Positions 54,717-63,108 of a stretch of 64,000 nucleotides of DNA are shown here, in pieces. The notes under the pieces are model-generated. The model searched no databases and was not told the DNA's origin. It worked only from the letters and a program-made list of their open reading frames with translations. The stretch's first letter is position 1. Each line of letters opens with the position of its first letter. Source of the DNA: Alphaproteobacteria bacterium (GTDB lineage: Bacteria > Pseudomonadota > Alphaproteobacteria > SHVP01); the NCBI GenBank assembly GCA_040216735.1, contig JAVJOO010000010.1, positions 62,001 through 126,000 on the forward strand. The letters are read 5' to 3'. Both the position numbers and the translations under genes were made by a program.

Positions 54717-56760
54717 TGGTGCTGTCTCCCTTCAGGGAATCCCTGATCCTGTCCCCCAACTTGTCGAGCGCGGTGAGTGCGTCTTCATTATCCCCGGCAT
54801 CGGGGCTCTTCCGATTACCCGAGGAGATCCCGAGATGTTCATTGATTGCCTTGTGGAGCAGCGAGGTGACCGCGGCACGATTGTCTCGGCCAGCCACCGT
54901 CTTGTCGCGATTTCCGACCTCCCGGCCGTTGGGTGACAGGCGAAGGTCCCTAAGGATTCGGGCGACAACTGAGCCGGTACGCTGAGTGAGCCGCTTGCGC
55001 GCCTGGACGCGGCGCGCCTGCGGCTGAACGGGAAGATTGCCCGCTGCCGATACCGCCGACACCTCCTGCTGTTTGCGCCTGAGGGTCTCCCGTAGCTGAT
55101 CCTTATTCACGAGGTCTCGAAGATGCAGGCCTCCGCCGATCTCATGGTCAAGCATCTCGTCCAAAACACGGTCGTCGTCGGGATCGAGAAATGAACGGTT
55201 GATAAACGACCCGATAATCTCGTTGTCGACGAGCATGCCAAGGTCGAAACGACGAGGCTCGCCAACTCCTTCCCCACCATCGCTTTCTGCTTCAAGCCAC
55301 TTTTTGACCATCACTTGGTCGTCGAAGTCGAGTTCACGGAAATCGTCCCAGTGCGCGTCGGTATTCAGACCGACGTGCGACACGACGAAGGCGTTGTTAT
55401 CAGGATGATCAGGTTTCGCCTCATGGACCACCCGCATCACCCTTCCTACAAATTGGATGTACGGCGACAGGCTCGCGTACGGCCTGAAGATCGCAGCAAC
55501 ACTGAGCGGCGGATGATCGAAACCTTCCCCCAGCATCTGCACTTGGACAATGCAGTCGAGTTTCCCACTCCGCAGGTTGGCCAGAACCGCCTCCTGCTTG
55601 TCCTTATCCATCTCGCCATAAATCTCGTGAGCGCTAAGGCCGCGCTCCTCATACAGCGAGCGGATCTGGCGGGCGTGATCTACCGAACATCCGACCGCGA
55701 TCATCTGATGGCGATAACCACTTCGTTCTCGCAGCTCCTGCAGGTATTTGATGCTGGCATCGACAATGTGCCGGTTGCATTCGGGAGCCAGCGCGACGCC
55801 CCTTCGGAACCAAGCGTGCTCGCGCAATGCCATCACCTCTTCAAGGGTGTGACGTTTGGTGTCGTCTCGATAGGTGAACGACAGCTCTGATGGCGCGACG
55901 TTACGTGAGTGGATTTGCTTGATGTAGCCCTTCACCATCGCACTGGTGAACGGGTAGCGATAAATAACCTTACCGACAGGCCGCGATCCGTCGCTTCGAA
56001 AGGGCGTCGCGGTCAGGCTGATGACCTTGGCGTTCGGGAAGCGTTCGAATACCTTCGCCCAGCTCGGGGCAACGTTGTGATGCCCCTCATCGACCATGAT
56101 CATGTCAAAGTAGTTGGGCGGAAATTGCGGGAGCCAGCGGTTAGCTGAACCGGCCAACTGATGGATGTTCGTCACTACAAAATGACTGGCATTGCAGTCG
56201 TGCAGATTAGCGTCGACACCATCGAGTACGGCGCGGAAGGGGCCAGCCGAGAAATCATGAATGGCGCCAGTACGTCGCCAAAAATTCTTGGGGTTACTGA
56301 TGTCCAGCGCTTCAGAGACGCCGGTTCGAATCGTCAGATTAGGGGTGATTACCAAGACGCGCCCCTTGGCGATGCCGAATGGCAAGGTCGCGATCACTCC
56401 GGTCTTGCCGCAACCAACCGGGATTTGAAGGATCACGGATTCGTTCGCGCTCTCGAAATGGGTACGCACAGCGCGATGAGCGCCTTGCTGCGGCTCGCGA
56501 ATCTGGCTATTCCCCTCGATGTCAGCAATCAAGCTCTGGAAAATGTGGTCCGGTTCCTCGGCCGCCTGCTCCGCCCGCCGATATTCCAACCGAAAGGGTT
56601 CGAGGTCTGGGCGACGGTAGAAGCGATAGCCGCTGCCAGGACGTCTAACCGATTTGAGGCGGCCGGCCGAATCCCATCGCCGCAGCGTATCCTTCGACAC
56701 GCCGACGTACTCGGCGGCTTCCGATAACGTCAAGAAATCTGGGGAATGGTCGCGTAACAT
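54709..56760 (-). CDS. DEAD/DEAH-type helicase with an N-terminal MerR/excisionase-like HTH
   Basis: 683 aa. Residues 8-55 are a HTH_17/MerR-like domain (LTLSEAAEYVGVSKDTLRRWDSAGRL), an unusual front for a helicase. A superfamily 2 helicase follows: Walker A PVGCGKTGV, DEGHH, SLTATPFR and motif VI QFVGRVMRV. The C-terminal ~180 residues are lysine/arginine-rich. Resembles type III restriction/UvrB-like ATPases without nuclease. Start 56760, 11 bases from a divergent DUF2779 nuclease; the pair probably works together. Confidence 0.82.
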   Translation of the reverse strand: MLRDHSPDFLTLSEAAEYVGVSKDTLRRWDSAGRLKSVRRPGSGYRFYRRPDLEPFRLEYRRAEQAAEEPDHIFQSLIADIEGNSQIREPQQGAHRAVRTHFESANESVILQIPVGCGKTGVIATLPFGIAKGRVLVITPNLTIRTGVSEALDISNPKNFWRRTGAIHDFSAGPFRAVLDGVDANLHDCNASHFVVTNIHQLAGSANRWLPQFPPNYFDMIMVDEGHHNVAPSWAKVFERFPNAKVISLTATPFRSDGSRPVGKVIYRYPFTSAMVKGYIKQIHSRNVAPSELSFTYRDDTKRHTLEEVMALREHAWFRRGVALAPECNRHIVDASIKYLQELRERSGYRHQMIAVGCSVDHARQIRSLYEERGLSAHEIYGEMDKDKQEAVLANLRSGKLDCIVQVQMLGEGFDHPPLSVAAIFRPYASLSPYIQFVGRVMRVVHEAKPDHPDNNAFVVSHVGLNTDAHWDDFRELDFDDQVMVKKWLEAESDGGEGVGEPRRFDLGMLVDNEIIGSFINRSFLDPDDDRVLDEMLDHEIGGGLHLRDLVNKDQLRETLRRKQQEVSAVSAAGNLPVQPQARRVQARKRLTQRTGSVVARILRDLRLSPNGREVGNRDKTVAGRDNRAAVTSLLHKAINEHLGISSGNRKSPDAGDNEDALTALDKLGDRIRDSLKGDSTSA

Positions 56761-56771
56761 TCAGCAACCTT

Positions 56772-58379
56772 ATGCAACATTGTGCATGCGGTCAAGTGGT
56801 TAAACTTGGGCTCGACAGAGGGCCGGACATTATCGAAGTGCAATTGACCTTGTCCAAAGACGTCCTCGCAACATTGGGGGCGGCACTCGCATACCTGATC
56901 GAAGACCTGGGTGTTGATCGGATAAAGGTCTCTGACATCGTTGAGGAATCGTTGAGGAAACGCTGGGTCAGTCATGTGGGCGATTTGGCACGCAGACAAC
57001 TGGGCGATGTTTTTTGGCCAGTTCGCGAGGGTGGTGAGGCGGCTGACCCAATTAGGGTGGCGCAGCGTCTCCTGGAAAACCCACAGACAGCCGTTGAAGT
57101 TCCGATGGTACGCGACGGGCTATTCGCCCGCGCGGATGCTCTCGCGCTGGAAGGCGATGGATTTGTGCTGCAAGAAACGAAGGCGTCGACGTACAAGGCC
57201 AAGGACGACGGTAGTCCAACTAGACCCAAGGCGCATCATCTGGAAGACATCGCGATACAAGCTTGGGTGATGGAGAGTACTAACCTTGCAAGAATTCGAT
57301 GCGAACTGAATCTGATCGATAGCAAATGGGTCTATCAGGATGAGGGGGACTACAGCGGTCTATTACGGCAGCAAGACGTTTCGGGAGAGGTGGAAACAAT
57401 CGAGACGGAGGTAGAGGGGTGGCTGCACGAAGCCAACCAGTTGCTTGAGGCTGGTCGCCCGGAAGTATCGATGGGTAGCCAGTGCTACGCACCTCATCCA
57501 TGTCCCTTTCAAGACCGTTGCCGCGAACTCGAACCGTTGGCCGAAGATCACCCACTAGAGCTGCTTCCCGGGAGCGGTAAGGCCCTGGCAAAAAAACTAA
57601 GGGAACAGGGTTACCGGAGTTTGCTCGACCCGCGCGAAGACGAATTCGTAGGAAAAGATGCCGCGCTATTTAAGCGCATGCAGGTGGGACATCGTGATGG
57701 GAGGGCTGTCCTTGAGCCAGATGCTGCCGAGATCATCAACCGGCTACCGTTTCCTCGGTACTTTTTCGACTTCGAGGGTATCGATATGCCTGTCCCTATT
57801 TGGACCGGTACGCGACCCTATGAGCAAATTCCCTTCCAGTTCTCCTGTCATATCGAAGAAGATGCAGGACAATTTCGTCACGAGGAGTTCCTCGACCTGG
57901 CTGGGACAGATCCGTCACCTGGGTGCATGGAGGCGATGATTCGAGTGCTGGCACCGGGTACCGACGGGCCAATCATCGTCTATAACGCGACGTATGAACG
58001 CTCCCGTATCAGGGAGCTCGGGCTTCGGCATCCTGAATATGCAGATTTAATGCGAGGATTCGAAGAGCGGCTGTTCGATCTATGGCCGGTCGTTCGCGAT
58101 CACTATTACCACCCGGCTATGAGGGGCTCCTTTTCAATCAAATCAGTCCTGAAAGCCGTCTCGCCCGATCTCGACTATGGTGATTTGGACGAAATTCAAT
58201 CGGGTTCCCGCGCTCAGGTGGGATATCTTGAGGCGATTTCGCCGGACACGTCCGAGGCGCGGAAGCTCGTGTTGGATCAAAGTCTGAGAGAATACTGTCG
58301 CCTGGATACTTGGGCGATGGTCGAGGTAGCTTTCTGTTTGTTAGGCGGGGAAAGAGCGGAGCGGCCGGAAGAGGACTGA
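56772..58379 (+). CDS. DUF2779/RecB-like nuclease
   Basis: 535 aa from ATG 56772 (an alternative start lies ~20 codons downstream). An N-terminal Cas4/RecB-like PD-(D/E)XK core is suggested by LFARADALALEGDGFVLQETK, and the cysteine cluster SQCYAPHPCPFQDRC suits an iron-sulfur site. The C-terminal DUF2779 domain has FFDFEGIDMPVPIW and the GTRPYEQIPFQFSCH segment (an RNase H-like exonuclease fold). The usual N-terminal QCPKxLWLE cysteine motif of the family is not present, so the cluster may be atypical. Divergent from the helicase. Confidence 0.75.
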   Translation: MQHCACGQVVKLGLDRGPDIIEVQLTLSKDVLATLGAALAYLIEDLGVDRIKVSDIVEESLRKRWVSHVGDLARRQLGDVFWPVREGGEAADPIRVAQRLLENPQTAVEVPMVRDGLFARADALALEGDGFVLQETKASTYKAKDDGSPTRPKAHHLEDIAIQAWVMESTNLARIRCELNLIDSKWVYQDEGDYSGLLRQQDVSGEVETIETEVEGWLHEANQLLEAGRPEVSMGSQCYAPHPCPFQDRCRELEPLAEDHPLELLPGSGKALAKKLREQGYRSLLDPREDEFVGKDAALFKRMQVGHRDGRAVLEPDAAEIINRLPFPRYFFDFEGIDMPVPIWTGTRPYEQIPFQFSCHIEEDAGQFRHEEFLDLAGTDPSPGCMEAMIRVLAPGTDGPIIVYNATYERSRIRELGLRHPEYADLMRGFEERLFDLWPVVRDHYYHPAMRGSFSIKSVLKAVSPDLDYGDLDEIQSGSRAQVGYLEAISPDTSEARKLVLDQSLREYCRLDTWAMVEVAFCLLGGERAERPEED

Positions 58380-58489
58380 TGGACGGGCAATGGGGTCAGC
58401 GTCAGGGTGTAGTGAGCTTCAGAATCCGGTGCCTAGTTTGGTCTTGCCAGGCCCGCCGCCAATCGTGTCTTGATGGTCTAGAGCCGTGT

Positions 58490-58837
58490 TCATTTCAACG
58501 TCGTAGTGAGAGTTGAGAAGTCCGGATTGACAAGTGCGAGGAACATACCTGCCTCGGCAAGAGGTGTTTCTGCCTCTTTGTTGATGTTGCCACCCGCAAA
58601 GATTTCCCAATCGAACCAGGTCGAAATGGAACCTTCCCGCTTCAACTTAGAAGGGCGCGTGTGGAGTCAAGGTAGATCGGCCTCGTCTTGGTGGTAGTAT
58701 AAGATGAATGCGTCCAAGGTCGCCTCCCAACCGGCGCGTCCATGCCGCAGGTTGCGGTCAATAGTTGTCGCCAGCCAAATATCAGCTAGCCCACACGCCA
58801 TGAGCGAAACGCTAGCCCCCCGGATGTCGAGGTCCAC
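58490..58837 (-). pseudogene. degraded TIR-domain gene with an in-frame stop
   Basis: One minus-strand frame of 116 codons from GTG 58837 to the TGA at 58490-58492 contains a TIR-like sequence: LDAFILYYHQDEADLP aligns with the FISYSHxDE box, and EGSISTWFDWEIFAGG with NKEAETPLAEAGMFLALVNP matches box 2. A TGA at 58667-58669 interrupts it where family members have an Arg (CGA to TGA would be one step). The frame ends soon after the box, so the C-terminal TIR part is missing. Read by eye, no alignment; the 110 bases to the nuclease gene are empty. Confidence 0.5.
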
Positions 58838-58881
58838 TTGGATCGTTTCTTGAGGTCATTCAGGCTAGAGCTGATTGGAGT

Positions 58882-59286
58882 TCATGCGGCTCTTTTGCCC
58901 GAGATCACGAATGCCAACGCGAGACAACCAATGACCAGCGAGAGGCTTAGCTGAGGGCTTCTCTTTGGGATCCCCTGTACCTCCCGCACAAAATGTTCGC
59001 AGTTGTGCGAAAAAAGCCGGTAGGGCTTGCCAAGGCGTTCTCGCGCGCGTTCCACCACGACGTAATGGGGCAGGTCGCCACGCAGTTCTGGCAAGATGAA
59101 AATCTTCCTGCCGCCGGAGAACACGTTCATTGGCTGTTCGGTCACGGAACCCACGCCGCCTGATGCCGAGATCACTGTCTGCTCGCCGTTCGCGTCGAAG
59201 CTGTCAGTTACGATGGCTTGGTGAACAATGCCGGGGAATACCAACACGCCAACGGTGGTAGCCGGCGCAAGAGATCGTATCGTCAT
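58882..59286 (-). CDS. LRAT/NlpC-P60-like membrane-anchored protein
   Basis: 134 aa from ATG 59286; the longer frame to 59571 is antisense to the HTH gene. His22 (GIVHQAIVTD) and the NCEHFV block (Cys96, His98) match the LRAT-like thiol enzymes (lecithin-retinol acyltransferase, H-REV107), which are acyltransferases or phospholipases. The C-terminal segment 113-130 is a hydrophobic TM anchor. Divergent from an HTH regulator that also ends in a TM helix. Confidence 0.6.
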   Translation of the reverse strand: MTIRSLAPATTVGVLVFPGIVHQAIVTDSFDANGEQTVISASGGVGSVTEQPMNVFSGGRKIFILPELRGDLPHYVVVERARERLGKPYRLFSHNCEHFVREVQGIPKRSPQLSLSLVIGCLALAFVISGKRAA

Positions 59287-59300
59287 TTGAAGTCCTCGAT

Positions 59301-59335
59301 TGTGTGTAAAGAGAATATGCGTTAAACACATATTC
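59301..59335. promoter_or_regulatory. inverted-repeat operator between divergent genes
   Basis: Perfect 7-bp arms GAATATG (59313-59319) and CATATTC (59329-59335) with a 9-base spacer, in the 49-base gap between the LRAT-like and XRE genes. A second, imperfect arm pair (TGTGTGTAAA at 59301-59310 and TTAAACACA at 59322-59330) overlaps it. Likely bound by the adjacent XRE protein (inference). Confidence 0.5.
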
Positions 59336-59716
59336 ATGTCAAACGCAGAAACATCTCTACTCCGACCAGCGACCTCGTACCTGGCGATCGTGGGCCAGAT
59401 CCTTGTGCGCCAACGCCATGAAAGAGGCCTGCAGCAAGCCGATATCGCGACGCAGATGGATCTAAGCCAGTCCGCTTGGTCGCGAATCGAGCGAGGTGAA
59501 GCCGCAATGACCCTCGACCAGCTGCGTCGCGCCGCGGCGCTCCTCGGCTCCTCCGGAGCCCAGATTCTCACGGCCGCCGATCAGGTGATTGCGGGGTTAG
59601 AACAAAAGGGCGTGGTCGTGGCCCCGGGGCGGGCAATACAACAGGAGGTGCCCGGGCTTGTTCTTATCGGTGCCATGGCGCTGGGTGCGCTAATTGCTAG
59701 CGCGATAGCGCGCTAA
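59336..59716 (+). CDS. XRE-family HTH regulator with C-terminal membrane helix
   Basis: 126 aa from ATG 59336 (MSNAETS). HTH_3 domain at residues ~17-70: VRQRHERGLQQADIATQMDL and SQSAWSRIERGEAAMTLDQL. The last ~22 residues (PGLVLIGAMALGALIASAIAR) are a TM segment, rare for an XRE repressor. It likely controls itself and the divergent LRAT-like gene through the operator between them. Anchoring a repressor to the membrane could couple it to envelope damage (inference). Confidence 0.8.
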   Translation: MSNAETSLLRPATSYLAIVGQILVRQRHERGLQQADIATQMDLSQSAWSRIERGEAAMTLDQLRRAAALLGSSGAQILTAADQVIAGLEQKGVVVAPGRAIQQEVPGLVLIGAMALGALIASAIAR

Positions 59717-59868
59717 CTCTGCCCTCGCGTCCGCGCTTGGTGTTTCCCAGTCGAGGCCAATTGTCACTTACCGGTGGTCCAGGAGCTGGACAAGAATAGC
59801 TACGGTTGTGGATGATGGACGTTGCGCCTCGTCGAATCCGGGGGCTTAGTCGGCAATGAGGGGAAGCT

Positions 59869-60152
59869 ATGACGACGGTACTCCCGGCGATACTGAAATC
59901 CGGCGAGCCTGCTCGGCTCATCCCGACGGTAGCGGAAACTAGCAAGGAGGCACGAGCAGCCTCAATTTTCATTGCGACACTCGCGGCTGTTCCGGACTAC
60001 GCAGCGATCTTGCTTGGCGAGCTTGATGTCCGCATTGGAGCTCGCTCGAGATTGAATTGCTTTACTGAAGTCACGACTCTGACGCCGACCGACGTGGGTC
60101 TCCGTCCTGATGGTCTTATTGTCGTAAGAAATGGCAAGCAGGAATGGACCGC
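59869..60152 (+). pseudogene. 5' part of an IS-disrupted PD-(D/E)XK nuclease gene
   Basis: Begins ATG 59869 and runs to the IS left end. The N-terminal segment encodes MTTVLPAILKSGEPARLIPT, and just before the IS comes RPDGLIVVRNGKQEW, which carries the first catalytic aspartate. Joined across the IS (60153..61368 and one 4-bp duplication removed), the frame continues as EWTAFVEAKIGKAE, so the reading frame is exactly restored and the intact gene would be 476 aa. The remaining catalytic residues lie in the 3' part. Confidence 0.8.
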
Positions 60153-60181
60153 TGACCCAGCCCCCTGATCCGGGCCACGGG

Positions 60182-61054
60182 TTAGTAGAGTCTGTTCATG
60201 TTTCCTTCTGCTGACCGGGTCTCGGTCTGTCTCTGTCGCCGGGCGTAGGCCGCAGGGGCCAGACCGCCGAGCGAGGTATGAGGTCGGTGCAGGTTGTAGT
60301 CGGCCCTCCAGTCTTCGATGAGGCGGCGTGCCTCGGCCAGGTTGCTGAACAGGTTCTCATTCAGGCATTCGTCGCGTAGCCGGCCGTTGAAGCTTTCGAC
60401 GAAGGCATTCTGCATCGGCTTTCCAGGGGCAATGTAGTGCCACTCGATCCCGGTGTCCTGGCACCACTCGAGAACAGCGTGGCTGGTCAGCTCGGTGCCG
60501 TTATCGGAGACGACCATCTCCGGCCGACCCCGCCAGCCGATCATCTCGTCCAGCGCCCGCACGACCCGGCGTCCCGACAGCGAGCGGTCCACTACGATCG
60601 CCAACGCCTCGCGGGAGTGATCGTCGACCACACAGAGCGCCCGGAACCGCCGGCCGTCGCTCAGCGCATCCGAGACGAAGTCCAGGCTCCAGCGCTGGTT
60701 CACCCGGTCCGGCACCAGTATCGGGCGGCGGGTTCCCAGCGCCCGCTTCCGCGACCGCCGGCGCCGTACCGCCAGCCCTTCCTCTCGGTAGAGCCGGAAC
60801 AGCTTCTTGTGGTTCACCTGCCAGCCCTCACGGGCCAGCAGGATGCCCAGACGCCGATAGCCGAACCGGCGACGCTCCCCCGCCAGCGCGCGCAACCGCT
60901 GGCGCAGCACCGCATCACCATCGCTGCGCTTCCGGTACTGGTAGGTCGACCGATCGAGGCTGGCTAGGCGGCACGCCCGACGCTCGCTGAGACCGTGCAC
61001 ATCCATCACGTCGTGCACCGCCCGCCGCTTCACATCGGGCGTCAGTAGTTTTTT
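60182..61054 (-). CDS. IS407-group transposase orfB (DDE catalytic part)
   Basis: About 290 aa, expressed by -1 frameshift from orfA. Residues include the HTH_21 start ([22 protein letters not shown]), the rve catalytic core with D in WSLDFVSD, D in VVSDNGTEL, and E in [13 protein letters not shown]. The DDE triad is complete, so the element is probably active. Its stop lies 26 bases inside the left end of the element. Confidence 0.9.
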   Translation of the reverse strand, partial: KKLLTPDVKRRAVHDVMDVHGLSERRACRLASLDRSTYQYRKRSDGDAVLRQRLRALAGERRRFGYRRLGILLAREGWQVNHKKLFRLYREEGLAVRRRRSRKRALGTRRPILVPDRVNQRWSLDFVSDALSDGRRFRALCVVDDHSREALAIVVDRSLSGRRVVRALDEMIGWRGRPEMVVSDNGTELTSHAVLEWCQDTGIEWHYIAPGKPMQNAFVESFNGRLRDECLNENLFSNLAEARRLIEDWRADYNLHRPHTSLGGLAPAAYARRQRQTETRSAEGNMNRLY

Positions 61055-61305
61055 GTTGCAAGGTCCTTCAGCGCCGCGTTGTCCAGTATCGCATCCGCCA
61101 GGAGCCGCTTCAGACGCGCGTTCTCTTCCTCCAGCGCCTTCAGCTTCCTCGCATCCGACACCGTCAGGCCGCCGTACTTCGCCTTGTATTTGTAGAACGT
61201 CGCCTCGCTCATACCGTGCTTGCGGCAAAGATCCGATGTCTTCGCCCCAGCGTCGTACTCCCGAAGCATCGCGATGATCTGCTCGTCCGTGAATCTGCGT
61301 CTCAT
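61042..61305 (-). CDS. IS407-group transposase orfA
   Basis: 87 aa from ATG 61305. [20 protein letters not shown] and [20 protein letters not shown] form the HTH_Tnp_1 DNA-binding domain, followed by a leucine-rich helix. A slippery heptamer A-AAA-AAC lies at 61048-61054, in frame at the end of orfA, just before its stop; it would feed ribosomes into orfB, the usual IS3 programmed frameshift. Confidence 0.9.
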   Translation of the reverse strand: MRRRFTDEQIIAMLREYDAGAKTSDLCRKHGMSEATFYKYKAKYGGLTVSDARKLKALEEENARLKRLLADAILDNAALKDLATKNY

Positions 61306-61372
61306 GGTCCATCCTTCTCCTCCGATGGACTCTACATCCCTATGGCAGGAATTCATGGGGCTGGGTCACCGC

Positions 61373-62519
61373 CTTTGTCGAGGCTAAGATAGGTAAGGCC
61401 GAGCTTGGTGAGGAGCAGGTAAGGGACTATCTCCAGCTTGCTAAGCAGAATGGGGTGGATGCGCTTATTACGTTGTCCAACCAATTCTCTGCCCTACCAA
61501 CACATCATCCTTTGAGTCTAACGCGAGCGGCTACAAAAGGCGTCCGCCTCTTCCATTGGTCCTGGCTCCACCTGCTGACCCACGCGACGATGCTGTTGAA
61601 TGACGAAAGCGTTTCCATGGGAGAGCGTGGATTCGTGCTCCGCGAGATGGCTCGCTTTTTCGATCATCCGAGTTCAGGTGTAACGCGGTTTGATCGCATG
61701 AATGCGGAATGGAAGGAGCTAGTCGCCAAAGTCCAAGCTGGCGCAGCCTTGAGCAAAGGAAGTGATGAAGTGATCCGCGCCGTTGCCGCGTGGCATCAAG
61801 AAGAGCGCGACCTTTGCTTGCTGTTCAGCCGCAAGATCGGGCGGTCGGTCAATCTGATAATGCGCAGAGCTCACGCCAAGGACCAGTCCGAGAGACTGAA
61901 GGATGATTGCGAGTCCCTCGCGCGCGATTCGGAGCTGAAGTGTTCGATTGAGGTTCCAGGTGCCGCGGCACCCATCGACATAGCGGCACGTCTTGGACGC
62001 CGAAATATTACTTGTTCAATGCGCCTAGAGGCACCGGCTGACAAGAAGCGAGCGGTGTCTCGGGTTAAGTGGTTGGTGCGTCAACTAGGTGAGGTAACGG
62101 ACCCCGACGCCGTCCACATTGCGGCACATTGGCCCGGTCGGTCACCTGCTACGCAGGCGACTCTTCGAGCGGTGAGGGAAGATGAATTCAAGATTCTGCG
62201 CGACGACGCATCGGTGCCGCGGGCGTTTGAGGTCTTGCTGGTTCGAGATCTGGCGGGGAAGTTTGCCGGCCAAAGAACGTTTATTGAGGGTGTGGAGGAG
62301 GCCGTCCCAAGCTTCTACGAGCAGGTTGGTCAGCATCTTCGGGCCTGGGTCCCAAGGCCGCCACAACTGAAAGAGCCACCGAAAATGCATGATCCAAAGG
62401 TCGACGCCGACAACCCTTCGGCCCGCCTGACCGAGACCGCCGTAGCGCATCCACCGTCGCCGCCGCATATCTTAGCTGACGAGCCATCCATCCCGCCGTG
62501 GCTACGTCGCTATGAGTGA
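61373..62519 (+). pseudogene. 3' part of the IS-disrupted PD-(D/E)XK nuclease gene
   Basis: Continues the gene started at 59869 after the 4-bp duplication: the sequence FVEAKIGKAELGEEQVRDYL carries the ExK catalytic residues, then ALITLSNQFSALPTHHPLSL. About 380 residues remain and end with WLRRYE. The segment reads as a single-domain nuclease of unknown target. Internal GTG starts such as 61455 could express a fragment, but it would lack the catalytic aspartate. Confidence 0.75.
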
Positions 62520-62767
62520 GATCATGGTTTGATGCCATGCCATCACGGACTGCCTTCTTGAGTGCTCGTTTCTTAAAGAGTAGGGCCACCGCCTAGTCCC
62601 CCGAATCTTGATCCGCAATTCTTTCGCGATGGTGGATCACATCACCGAACCCGGCCACCAATATGCCAACAGGAAGTGCAACGATCGCGACAGCGGCGAT
62701 CGAGATCAGGTCGGTGAAGATTTGCCAATCTCCGTCACGGGAGAGGCGTCGGCTTAACCGATCTTGG

Positions 62768-62995
62768 TCACAGTCGCGAGGCGGTCGTCCTATCCGTTAG
62801 GACGCTGGCTGCCTCCAGTAGGCGTTTGGTGGCTTCCAAGGCGGCAATGGCATCTTCAGCGGCGGCGTTTAGTGCGTCGAGTGATGCCCTTGGGTTTTGG
62901 CCACCCACCACCACCAGGAGGGCATCCTCAAGTCTTGCTGTGGCCTCAGCAAATAGGCGTTGCGATAGGTCGTCGTAGTCGGACTTGTCGGTCAT
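62768..62995 (-). CDS. small hypothetical protein (phage-like)
   Basis: 75 aa, ATG start. Composition is strongly helical and alanine-rich (ATARLEDALLVVVG, AEDAIAALEATKRLLEAASVL). Likely a phage-associated small protein: it sits 113 bases after the terminase gene, same strand. No domain recognised. The flanking 248 bases to 62520 hold a hydrophobic minus-strand frame without a start codon, so no gene is called there. Confidence 0.5.
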   Translation of the reverse strand: MTDKSDYDDLSQRLFAEATARLEDALLVVVGGQNPRASLDALNAAAEDAIAALEATKRLLEAASVLTDRTTASRL

Positions 62996-63108
62996 CGGGT
63001 CTCACTTTGTCACCAATGACCGCTCTTCTCACCGCCACCGACAACGTGATTCTGCAGCGACGGTCGCAGTGCGTGCTGGCGTCCTGGCGATCGGCTGCGC
63101 GTCGTGGC

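Larger units (their letters stand above)
60153..61368 (-). mobile_element. IS3 family, IS407-group insertion sequence
   Basis: 1216 bp. Terminal inverted repeats TGACCCAGCCCC at 60153 and its complement GGGGCTGGGTCA ending at 61368 are perfect over 12 bases. The flanking target duplication is CCGC (60149-60152 and 61369-61372), 4 bp as in the IS407 group. The two overlapping transposase frames lie on the minus strand. It disrupts a nuclease gene. Confidence 0.92.

Noticed and set aside
56730-56999. 89-aa minus-strand frame at the divergent helicase/nuclease start
   Set aside because: It overlaps both starts in antisense and has no ribosome site; a shadow of the two real genes.
62593-62760. 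Minus-strand hydrophobic frame ending near 62593 (holin-like segment DLISIAAVAIVALPVGILVA)
   Set aside because: Protein-like ending, but no ATG, GTG or TTG start before the hydrophobic part and a stop upstream; not called as a gene.
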